Assembly (NCBI GenBank): GCA_958450325.1
Contig: OY288251.1
Location: forward strand, 16,000,976 to 16,064,975
DNA length: 64,000 nt
Source of the DNA: Agrostemma githago
Lineage: Eukaryota; Streptophyta; Magnoliopsida; Caryophyllales; Caryophyllaceae
Direction: 5' to 3'
A program made the position numbers and the translations under genes. Every line of letters begins with the position of its first letter. Within the stretch, counting starts at the first letter, position 1. Below the pieces are notes generated by a model. The model had not been told where the DNA came from. It saw nothing but the letters and a program-made list of their open reading frames with translations, and ran no database searches. Below are positions 20,886-30,068 of the stretch, in pieces.

Positions 20886-21272
20886 CAATTCTGCAATAAG
20901 ACGATGAAATTCTATTATACAAATAAAAGTAATCATTCCTCTAAATTATGATGAGATGATGAAATTTTATATTGTAAATAAGTGTAATCTTTTGTCCTTA
21001 AATATGACTAATCATTATTAGATATCTTTCAAAAGTCAAATGAGTCTTAAAACCTCGTAAGACTATAAACTCAAGTAATGACGAAGTATAAGAGTTCTTA
21101 AGATTATATCTAAACTTAAATCAAAATTATTCATTCTATATCAAAAAATTATGAAGTGATGGAATTTGATATTATAAATAAGATTAACCATTCGTTCTTA
21201 GATGTTAAAAAAATTAGACTTACAAAAGTACTTGAGACTATAAACTTAGGTAAGATTATCTCACATCGAAAA
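20886..21272. other. Unassigned interval between elements B and T
   Basis: AT-rich, no gene. It holds three diverged copies of a unit resembling GATGAAATTTTATATTGTAA (near 20905, 20953 and 21155). Related units occur at 34131-34165 and, inverted, at 56275-56400, so the intervals on both sides of T and beyond E share a repeat. Confidence 0.5.
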
Positions 21273-21277
21273 ATTAT

Positions 21278-21649
21278 TGTTAGAATATGTGACTTAAAGT
21301 TGGAATTTCTGGTTTGTCCCACATCTAAGGAAATTGGAAAGTGTGGTTCATGTACAACATATATATTGTATTTTTGTCCCACATCGAAAGATTAGAAAAG
21401 GTGAGGGGATTCTTTTCATATATATATATATAGGAGTCTCCCCTCCATCTTAGAATCCATCCAAAAAATATTTGAGTCTCTTAAGTCATTACTTAGAGAG
21501 AGCTCATACGAGTCTGTAATTTGCATTCTCGACATAGTAAAAGTTTTTCTCTTCGCCTGTGGACGTAGCTAACAAGTTGTTAGTGAACCACGTTAAATCT
21601 TGGTCTCTTTCTTTTTATTATTGTCATGTTTGTTAGCTTCCGCACAACA
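21278..21649 (+). repeat. 5' LTR of element T
   Basis: TGTTAGAATATGTG...CGCACAACA, 372 bp. A (TA)n TATA-like tract lies at 21418-21432. It differs from the 3' LTR by a few substitutions, a loss of about 10 bp near 21308 and a longer TA tract. Confidence 0.95.
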
Positions 21650-21651
21650 AA

Positions 21652-21666
21652 TTGGTATCATAGCTC
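21652..21666 (+). promoter_or_regulatory. Primer-binding site of element T
   Basis: TTGGTATCATAGCTC, initiator-Met-tRNA type (TGGTATCAGAGC consensus), two bases after the LTR. Confidence 0.8.
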
Positions 21667-21696
21667 AAGGTATCTCGGTATTTGTGATCTCGGGAA

Positions 21697-22460
21697 ATGG
21701 CGGCGATGAGTATGAAGATTGAGAAGTTCACGGAGAGGAATAGCTTCGGCCTATGGCAAATTAAGATGAAGGCTTTGCTTAAGCAGCAAGGTATTTGGAA
21801 TCCCTTGACGAAGGGTATTAAGGCAACGGTGTCAGCTGAGGGAGCGGAACCTACAAAAGGGGGCATCACAGCTGTCGAATTGGAGGTGATGGAGGAGAAA
21901 TCTCACTCCACCATTTTGTTATGCTTGGCGGATGACGTCATCACCGAAGTTGCTGACGAAGATACTACCATGGGGCTTTGGTCAAAGTTGGAGTCTTTGT
22001 TTATGACGAAGTCACTCACCAACAAGTTGCTTTTGAAGCAACGCTTGTTTAGCCTCCGAATGCAAGATGGTATGTCCCTTAGAAATCATCTCGATAGATT
22101 AAATACTATATTGCTTGATTTACGTAATATAGATGTTAAGGTCGAGGATGAGGATGCTGCCTTAATATTGCTTATTTCGTTACCCAACTCATATGAAAAT
22201 TTTGTTGAGTCATTTGTTGTTGGGAAAGAAACCTTGACCCTAGAAGAGGTGAAGTCGGCCCTTCACACTAGGGAATTGCATCAAAAGGCCACAGTTGATG
22301 TGGGTGAAAGTCATAATGTGGGGTTAGTAGTTAATACATCCACGGGGGAGGGTCAAGGAGGTAAGAAGAAGAATAAGTCTAATCTAAACCTAAGGGACCA
22401 AACCCAAATGACCTTTGCCACATTTGTAAGGAACCAGGACATTGGAAGGCTGATTGTCCA
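21697..22460 (+). pseudogene. Copia gag of element T (frameshifted)
   Basis: ATG 21697 (MAAMSMKIEKFTERNSFGLW) fits the family start. The gag domain is recognisable by FGLWQIKMKALLKQQG, the LWSKLESLFMTKSLTNKLLLK block and LISLPNSYENFVESF. The frame shifts just before 22416; in the new frame the zinc knuckle CHICKEPGHWKADC (CX2CX4HX4C) is intact, and that frame continues into protease. The gag would form the particle and bind element RNA. Confidence 0.9.
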
Positions 22461-23978
22461 AAGAAAAAGCCTTCAAATGCAGCCGTTGTCTTGGGTCAAA
22501 AGTATGATTCGGAGGATGATATAGCCTTAACTGTCAATAAGGTTCAATATCCTTCCGACAAATGGGTTTTAGACTCAGGTTGTTCATATCATATGTGTCC
22601 ACATCGTGATTGGTTTTCCACTTATGAGAGCTTTAATGGTGGTAATGATGTTATGGGAAATGATGTTGTCTGTAAAGTTTCTGGGAAAGGGTCAATCAAG
22701 ACTAAAACATGTGATGGTATGATTTGTACTTTAACTGACGTAAGACATGTTCCTTTGTTGAAGAAAAATTTGATATCTCTTGGTGTTCTAGATGAAAAGG
22801 GTTCCACTTTTTCGGTTTCAGAAGGGACATTGAACGTTATGCAGGGTTCCAAGGTGATACTTACGGGTATCAAGATAAATACCTTGTATTTATTGCAAGG
22901 TATGACATTGACATGTTTTGCAGCCGTAGCGTCAGAGGATCGTCACACAGATGAGACTAAGTTATGGCATATGCGACTTGGTCACATGGGTGAACGAGGG
23001 ATGCAGATATTATCCAAGAGCGATCTTCTGGGTAGTTATAAGATGAAGAATCTTAGTTTCTGCGAGCATTGTGTGTTCGGGAAGAAGCATCGTGCTAAGT
23101 TCGGCAAAGGGGTGCACACTACAAAGGGAACGCTTGATTATATCCATTCAGATTGTTGGGGTCCTGCTCGCGTAGAAGGTATTGGAGGTTTTCACTATTT
23201 TGTCACCTTTATAGATGATTTCTCCAGGTACACGTGGCTTTATTTGTTGAAGCACAAGAGTGAGGTCCTTAAAACCTTCATTCAGTGGAAGGCGTTGGTG
23301 GAAAATCAAACGGGAAAGAAGATCAAAAGGCTACAAACGGATAATGGTCTTGAATTTTGTTTGTCTGAGTTCAATGAGCTTTGCAAGGAGAATGGGATTG
23401 CTAGGCATCACACCATTAGGGGAACACCGCAGCAAAACGGTGTTGCAGAGCGCATGAATCAGACGTTGCTTGAGAGAGTTCGGTGCATGCTCTCAAATGT
23501 AGGGTTGACTAGGAAGTTTTGGGGTGAAGCTGTGAAGACGACCTGTTACTTGATAAATCGTGCACCTCATACGGGGATTGACTGCAAGACGCCTTATGAG
23601 GTATGGTCTGGTAAAGATGCTGATTATTCATGTCTGAACGTTTTTGGTTGTTTATTAGCCTATTATCATGTAAATGAAGGAAAGCTAGAGCCGTGAGCCA
23701 AAAAGGGTTGCTTTATGGGATATGGAGATGGAGTTAAGGGATACAGCATTTGGTCTCCGTCAGAGAACCGCGTCATCCTTAGCAGGGATGTCACTTTCGA
23801 TGAAAGCTCTATATTTGTGTCTTCCGATAATTCAGCAAGTCAAGACAAGAATGATAGTCTCGAGAAACAGGTGGAACAAGATATAGCTCCAGCCGTGTTG
23901 TTACCAGGAACATCAATCCAAGTAACAGAAGAAGCTCCAGAGACTACTCCGGCTGGGGAGGAAAGTCAACTAGAAGGG
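22461..23978 (+). pseudogene. Copia pol of T, part 1: protease and integrase
   Basis: In the frame following the zinc knuckle: protease active site WVLDSGCSYHM (D-S-G); GAG-pre-integrase zinc-binding H-H-C-C (LWHMRLGH ... CEHC); integrase core with D in HSDCWGP, D in LQTDNGLEF and E in QNGVAERMN. TGA at 23694-23696 interrupts after KLEP; the frame resumes (KKGCFMGYG) with the SPSENRVILSRDVTFDE block. The last 152 bases (23827-23978) are present again at 31631-31781 on the other side of C. The sequence then ends in the odd 5' junction of C. Confidence 0.92.
23827..23978 (+). repeat. 152-bp duplication of T, left copy
   Basis: Runs ATAATTCAGCAAG... to ...CTAGAAGGGG and matches 31631-31781 with a handful of differences, including one missing base in the right copy. 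The right copy continues smoothly into RT; the left copy continues into GAGAAACAG and then C's LTR. Confidence 0.9.
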
Positions 23979-23987
23979 GAGAAACAG
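23979..23987 (+). other. Filler at the 5' junction of element C
   Basis: GAGAAACAG (including one overlapping G), not part of the T sequence seen at 31781 nor of C's LTR. The same nine bases occur about 118 bp upstream in T (CTCGAGAAACAGGTGG, 23862-23870), so the filler looks copied from there. Confidence 0.65.
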
Positions 23988-25536
23988 TGTAGTTTGTAGT
24001 GCCTATTTTGCTGTGTTTGGTCCCTGTTTCTCTTATGAAATCGCTCTTTGGAGCGGTTTCTGGGCGACTTATGCTTCTTCTAGTTCGTTTTAGGTTCCCA
24101 AGACCATTCATGGAGAATTGGAACGATTCCGACTCGTTTCCTACACTTTTGGAGCCAACGAAGAGAAGGAACGATCACTCGGTGCCTTAGTTTCGATCCC
24201 GAGACCTTGGGACCCATTCCCGAGCCCCTTAGACTCGATCCCGAGCACCGAGAATAGATGAGAAGCCCATGAGAAGCATGGAGGGACCTTAGAGATCATA
24301 TTGGAGGCCTGCAAGAGCCTTCCCGGCCGAAAACAAGTGCCTTCTCGGTCGGGAAGGAGTGCGGGTTTCAACCGGCTGCTGTTATGGGCCGTCTCGGGCG
24401 AGACCATCTCGTCTCGGCCGAGATGAGTCCCGTCTTGGGCGAGACCATCTCATCTCGGCCGAGATGAGCCACCTGCAGCTCCGCTTCGCTTCTTTTCTTC
24501 TCCTTATCCATTGTAACCCTATATATACCCCCCTCTTGTAATCTTATGGAATGTTAGACATTACCCACTAAACCCTAGACTACTTTAGACTAGATTAGCT
24601 TAGATTAGTGTAGATTAGTCTTTAGTTTATCCTTAATCTTAGATTATCCTTGTATTAATTGAATTCTTGAAGATCTCTACCAAGATTGACAACCTTGGTA
24701 GATGTATTTGAGGTTTCTCTTCTATGCAAGTTTTCATTCCACCATTCATCTTCTAGTATGGTATAATCTCTTTTTCCTTCTCTTTATCTTTGTTTTATCA
24801 TTCAAGTTTCAATCTTTAGCTCTTGTTTATTGTTTTGTTCATCATCCTTGTTAGTTTTACATATGTATGCTCTTGTTCTTGTTTTGGTTTCTCTTGTTAG
24901 TGTTTGTTTTAGTTTAGTTATGTTTGAGTAGACTCTTGCTAGGGTTAGTAGGGAGATTAGGTGTGATTAGGGATGATTAGGGTTAGATGGGTAGTACTAG
25001 ATGTTGTTATTGTTGTTTCCCATTAACCTTGCACTCCACATGTTTGATGAAATGTTTGTGAGACTTGAGACGATCAATCCTTGTTTTTCTTGTCTCTTCT
25101 CTTGTATGTGTGTGTTTGGTTGGTTGGTTCGGTTCCCTCATTAGTAGCGAGAGCGTGGTGAGGATGACCCCTAGGCCGTTTAAGTAGCGAGAGCCCGGAC
25201 GTGACCTAGGCTACGAAAGCACGTTAGTAACCCCGTTTTTCCCTTTTTATGCCCTTGACATCCATGAACCCGACCTAGCCCTAGTTTCTTCTTATCGTTT
25301 TATTAGCTTCCGTTAGTCATTAGTTTCTTGTTTTGCCTTGTTAGTTCTTGTCATAGACCTTAGCTTAGTCGTTAGTCTATCCCCTAGTTTAGCTTGTCTT
25401 GAACCTAGTCTTTGACCGTAGCACACCCTAGTCCGACACCCCGTCCCTGAGGATCGACCCGACTTGCCCTAGCTACCTAGCTTAAGTTAGTTGGTTTAAT
25501 TTGATCGGCGGGATCCACGGCAAATCCCTCCCGTCA
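23988..25536 (+). repeat. 5' LTR of element C (7 bp short at its start)
   Basis: Starts TGTAGTTTGTAGTGCC and ends CCTCCCGTCA. Very similar to 30069-31631 apart from the missing TGATAAG and a shorter C-run after the TATA box. TATA (TATATATA) at 24520-24527. CTGAGGATCGACCCGACTTG near 25447 is the shared 3'-end motif. Confidence 0.95.
24318..24466. repeat. Palindrome array in 5' LTR of C
   Basis: Inverted repeats CTTCTCGGTCGGGAAG-type (24319-24356), GTCTCGGGCGAGAC (24391-24404), GTCTCGGCCGAGAT (24411-24424), GTCTTGGGCGAGAC (24432-24445) and the perfect palindrome CATCTCGGCCGAGATG (24451-24466). The array ends about 53 bp upstream of the TATA box. Confidence 0.88.
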
Positions 25537-25539
25537 AAT

Positions 25540-25557
25540 TGGCGTCGTTGTCGGGGA
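25540..25557 (+). promoter_or_regulatory. Primer-binding site of element C
   Basis: TGGCGTCGTTGTCGGGGA, three bases after the LTR, the tRNA-Asp-type PBS with two changes from that of B. Confidence 0.85.
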
Positions 25558-25706
25558 CGGTGTAGTTTAGACTTTTGTGTGCTTAGTTTTAGACTTTGTT
25601 CTTGAGTTTTGTGTTTTCTTCTCCTTGTGTATCTCCGTTCTACTTCTTGTGTGCTATTCTCCCTTCCTAGTGCCTCAAAAGCACTAGGCTACTAACGTTT
25701 GCACAA

Positions 25707-26189
25707 GTGCCTCTAGTTCATCCTAGGTATCAAAGCAACGTTATGGAAATGGCACGTCCTAGCTTCCATCAATCGTCACGGGACAACTATGGGGAAAATT
25801 GCCAAGTCCCAAAATTTCACCAACCATATCAACCTCATCAACAATCTTACGAACGCCCTCCATATGGTTACTATGAAAGTTGTCAAGGATCATTCCAACA
25901 TCCTAACAACTACCAAATACCCCCACGTGACCCACAACCAAAAATCCCCAACTTTGAGACTTGTCAAATGATGATTCAATTGCTAAAGAGTCAACAAGAG
26001 GCGATAACTCTAATGCAAAAGAGTCAACAAGAGATGATGATTCAATTACAAGGGGTTAGGGAGGAGTTTAGGGCCAAAAAGTGGTGCAAGATGCTTGAAT
26101 CGATGCACTCATGGCTCGCATCACGATGTCGGCCACTCGAGCTCCACAAATTTTTGGGGAAGGTTCAGTTGGGCAAGAAGGTCGGTTGA
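25707..26189 (+). CDS. Gag C-terminal-like fragment, element C
   Basis: 160 codons. The N-terminal half is rich in Q, P, Y and H (RPSFHQSSRDNYGEN, HQPYQPHQQSYERPPYGYY), and the second half is helical with repeated KSQQEAITLMQKSQQEMMIQL. Composition and order resemble the linker and helical end of B's gag (13577-14000), but no gag core and no zinc knuckle is seen. Possibly a deletion remnant of gag. I cannot show that it is translated. Confidence 0.45.
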   Translation: MPLVHPRYQSNVMEMARPSFHQSSRDNYGENCQVPKFHQPYQPHQQSYERPPYGYYESCQGSFQHPNNYQIPPRDPQPKIPNFETCQMMIQLLKSQQEAITLMQKSQQEMMIQLQGVREEFRAKKWCKMLESMHSWLASRCRPLELHKFLGKVQLGKKVG

Positions 26190-26221
26190 CTCCACATGGA
26201 AATTAACCCGACCATGAAGCC

Positions 26222-26994
26222 ATGAATGAAGAAGAGAGGGTAAATCGAGAAATCATTGTTGAGTGTTGCTTGGATGGTGAAGATATGGGAAGAATGGAGG
26301 AAGTTGAAGCTTCAAGGGTCGACAATGAGGAGGGGTGTGAGCATGATTCTCAAGGTAACTCTTGGGGAGCCGATGTATTGGCTATCAAATTGGATTTGTA
26401 CGATTTTCTTCGTGATGAACCGGATCTTGACAATCCAAAGCCAAGTGAAGACAAGACTCCTCTAGGCCAACTAGACAAGGTGAGTGAAAAGGAACGTAAT
26501 ACTTGGGAAAAAGAGGTAGATGCCTTGAAACTTGCCTTGAATGGGAAATTGGAGGATCCTAAAGCCTCCAATGAAGAAAACTTGATGCCTTCACCTCCTT
26601 TATCGCACTCGATTCCAAGTCCCTTGTCTTGTGAGACGGTTAATGAAGAGGATCCTTGTCGGGCGGTGGAAGAGAATTCTACTCTCGACCCCATAGAAGA
26701 AGCAACCCCCTTAGGGTGTGATCTCCAACTCATAATGCCGAGCTTGACTCTAGACCACTATACCTACCGGATGGTCATAAGAGTCATTGCTATCATGGTT
26801 TGGAAGACCCGGAAGATCACGAGAACTCCGAGCATAGTGAAGATGATCGCTTCTTGCCTCCGACTTGGAAGCTCTTGAAAGTAGCTAGGCTTGGCCATGT
26901 GAGCCTCAACAAAGATGTTGCTAGAGCATTTGACTTACTCCTTCGAGCTCTTGATGGCTATGAAGGCGTAGATGGTGAGAGTATCTTATTGTAA
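26222..26994 (+). pseudogene. Unidentified acidic ORF of element C (one frameshift)
   Basis: ATG 26222 (MNEEERVNREIIVECC). About 190 codons run open, rich in E and D with proline/serine patches. Near 26,790 the frame shifts: in the other frame the text continues sensibly as EDPEDHENSEHSEDDRFLPP and ends LLLRALDGYEGVDGESILL with TAA at 26992-26994. The total would be about 255 residues. I recognise no domain. It lies where gag-pol would be in a full element. Alternative: a remnant of a pol spacer or of a captured gene. Confidence 0.45.
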
Positions 26995-27350
26995 ATATCT
27001 TTTTCCTTTTCTCTTAAGCTTTGGTTTGTGTATATGTTTGTTTGGATAGTTTGGTTTCTAGGATTGTTAGTTTTTGTGGAATTCTTGTAATTTGGAGTTT
27101 TCTTGAGTGATGTGAGGGAGAGATTTTGATGGTGTTTATTGAGTTCGCTTGTTAGGTTGATAGTGAAGATAAAGTTTCGAGAGGAGTTGTCGATGATAGA
27201 AGCTTCAAGGCTTGGTGGAGGAAGTTGGTTTTTGAGCTTTATGCAAGCTTTTGGGGACGGGATCTTGGATCCCGAAGTATTGGTGGCCTTGTGGGTGAAG
27301 ATAACAAGGAAATTAAGGGCTAGAAGACTCTTCCCTATCGAAAAGAAGGC
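26995..27350 (+). other. Element C spacer
   Basis: T/G-rich non-coding DNA between the acidic ORF and the palindrome array. The ORFs crossing it on either strand have no recognisable content. Confidence 0.5.
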
Positions 27351-27500
27351 TTCCCGACCGGGAAGGATGAGCCATCCCGACCGGGAAGGAGTCATCCCGA
27401 TCAGGATGAGGGTACCAAAAATGGGGTTTACTATTGTGTCATCCCGACCGGGAAGGGTGTGTCATCCCGACCGGGACCAGCCATCCCGACCGGGATGGTC
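27330..27500. repeat. Internal palindrome array in element C
   Basis: Five full CCCGACCGGG units plus one diverged copy (CCCGATCAGG, 27397-27406) at about 27354, 27375, 27397, 27443, 27465 and 27486; the last has arms CATCCCG/CGGGATG. The stretch from 27330 resembles the LTR segment 24315-24357, so the interior array seems built from the same module as the LTR array. Confidence 0.85.
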
Positions 27501-28255
27501 CCCTGCTCCTCCTTTTGCCTCTCCTTTGTCATTTGAGCCCACCCTACCACTTTACATCCCCTCCCAACCTCCCTACCTACCCTTGCACCTATCATATGAC
27601 CCCTACACTTCATTTACATACCCTCACCTCATCTTATCTTCACTTTACACCGAATATACCCTCAAATCCCACCCTCATTACACCATTCCAAGCTTACTAC
27701 ATCAACCATGCGATCTTACCAAGTATGAAGTGGGATGACAATGAAGAAGACAAGCAAAGTGCCGATATTGATTATCAAGACGATGGAGTTCGTGAGTTGC
27801 TAACCGATTGGTAAGGCGACTCTCATTTCTTTTCTGTCTTTTATTGCTTGTCTCCCTTTGTATGTTCCCCTTCCCCTTATCATTTGTGTCATGGTGGCCA
27901 TCGGGGCCTTGGTAATTATTGCTCCCGACTCTCAATGACGTGACTACATCGAGAGTTGTTTGAAAAATCCAAATTTACAAGATTTTCACCTTTTTAGTAG
28001 GATTTAGTCGGATTTGGGCGGAATCCGGGCTAGGTGACTTAATTACACCTAGTCCTTCCCTCCCATTTCCTTTTATTTCCTTCTTTTTATTCCCCCCTCC
28101 CCCCAATCCATATCTTTTCTCGTCTCGGCCCATGGTGACTTGACTACACCCCAGTCGGACACATTCTACCTTTTCTTCGCTTTTCTTTTTGATTTTTAGC
28201 TTTATTTTCGTAGTTCTCTTCTTTTTAGTGTCTCCACACACTACTGATCGAGCAT
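27501..28255 (+). other. Element C non-coding region before the internal PPT
   Basis: C/T-rich stretches (27500-27700, 28050-28110). A short open frame with acidic content ends at 27814 (DDNEEDKQSADIDYQDDGV), without recognisable family. Nothing else seen. Confidence 0.45.
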
Positions 28256-28286
28256 GAGGACATTTCTCGGTTTAAGTGTGGGGGAG
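28256..28286 (+). promoter_or_regulatory. Internal polypurine-tract module of element C
   Basis: GAGGACATTTCTCGG then TTTAAGTGTGGGGGAG. It matches the terminal PPT at 30049-30068 (GGTTAAGTGTGGGGGAG), 1.78 kb upstream of the 3' LTR. Confidence 0.65.
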
Positions 28287-30048
28287 CGATATCCTAGTGT
28301 AGTTAGTTTTATTTTCGTAGTTTATTCGAAAAATCTTTAAAAACCCTAAAAATTTGAAAACTTTTCACAAAAATCAAAAAGATTTTCTTTTGTGTGTTTT
28401 CTTTTTGTGTCGTTGTGTCGTATATTTGTTGTGTTGTGCGTGTTTTGCCTCCCTCTTCCCTTGTAGGTAGCTTAATCACCGTTAACTTTGGAGGGCTTTC
28501 AAGACATCCGGTAACATCTTTATCCCTTTTTCCTCTTTGTCTCTCTTGGAGTTTGGACGAGATTTTGTGATGATGTGTGCTCGGGTGGAGCTTTTTGGAG
28601 TTTGTGGTTGATGTGGTGGCTTGCTTGGAAGTTTCGGGGTGGTGATTGTTTATTTTGTGTGTTTATTTTTCTTGTCTCTTGTTTTATTTGATTTTGTCAT
28701 GTTTGTCTTATTTTCTCTCGTTTTTGTTGTGTCTTTATTTTGCCTCGTTTAGTTGTGTCTAGTATGTAAAAATGTTTTCGAAAATCCGGTTTTGAGGCTA
28801 GTGCGCAAGTGTTTACTTTCCCTTTCTAGTGATGTGAATCGATTCTTGGACTTTAGTCTAGTAGAATGACCCTAAATCAATAGTTTCGTTGGTCCTTTGC
28901 CTTGAGTCCACCTAGTCTACTAGGGATTTACTACGGGATTTGCATTTTGACCATTATGACCACCCACGGTGTGAAAAGGCATTGGTTGCCGAGTCCCGTC
29001 CCTTAGGTGACCGTGTATGAAATTGTATGATTAGTCCAAGTTCTCCCCTTTTTGTGGGTTTGAAGGGAAATCGCGACCCCCGACTTACCCATTTCCCTAC
29101 CTCTCCTACACACATCCACAAAAGAAGTTGCAAATTGTTGAAATTTCTTTCTTAGTTGCAAAAAGAAATGCCTACAACACAAAATCTAGCCAAAAGGGCA
29201 AACAAAGAAAATGAAAGAAAATGAAAGAAAGAAAAGAATGAAGAAAAATAAAAGGCACAACAAGTCAAAAGAAAATACAAAAGAAGAAAAAGAAATGGCA
29301 TAATAATACAAAAATCGAAAATGCAAAAGAAAGAAGATGCCAAGGAAAACCGTCTCACAAAAAGAATCCCCACATCTCAAAAATAAGCCTTTTTCCGACT
29401 ATTACCGTGAAGAGCCTACCAAAGGACCGAGTCCCTAGGAAGGATGATAGCGGTAATGGTCGGTCTTCCCTCATTTTGCAATCATATCCCTCTTTTTACT
29501 TGGGCTAGTTAGACGATTTTTGTACATGGGACGACCCTCTTGGCTAATCGCTAAAGGGGGCGGGTTTTCACTTTACCTACAGTGTCGACTAACTCCGTGG
29601 TTCATCACTTTTCCATTCTGCCTATCGTCCCGTAGTACGTCTTAGAAGGTTAGGAGGAACTAGGTAAGTTATCAACGTTTTTATTGCTTTGTTGTCATAC
29701 TATTAGGGTTTAGTTCATATCGGTTTGTATTATTAGCTTGGGAATGTTGTCACTTGCCTAGAGTCCTTAACCGGTGTTTCTTTCACCGCTTTTTAGAGGG
29801 AAGCGGTATTTATTTCTTTTTGGGTGAAACCGATTACTTGTTTGTTTTTATGTTTGTTTGTTTGTGAGTTTTTGTGTCCGGTTGCATCCACGATTTTGTC
29901 GCAAGACCTCACTTGCCTTGCGGAGTGCACTTTTCCTCTAAGTGTACTCGCGTGAGTTGAAAGGGCGTAGGGTGCGCTATACTTGCTCGGCTAGTATATT
30001 AGTTTTTATTAGTTTACTAGTTAGTTCGCGCTTACTCGAGGGAGAGTC
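28287..30048 (+). other. Element C conserved non-coding 3' block
   Basis: No gene. Parts at 28850-29040 and 29395-29650 align with the reverse strand of element B (8660-7985). An A/G-rich tract occupies 29200-29345. Minus-strand ORFs over that tract are low-complexity artefacts. Confidence 0.7.
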
Positions 30049-30068
30049 AGGGTTAAGTGTGGGGGAGT
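30049..30068 (+). promoter_or_regulatory. Terminal polypurine tract of element C
   Basis: CAGGGTTAAGTGTGGGGGAG followed by the LTR start TGATAAG. Confidence 0.85.

Noticed and set aside
24141..24407. 88-codon ORF present in both LTRs of C (also 30229-30495)
   Set aside because: Conserved only because LTRs are duplicates; it crosses the palindromes antisense and has no recognisable protein content.
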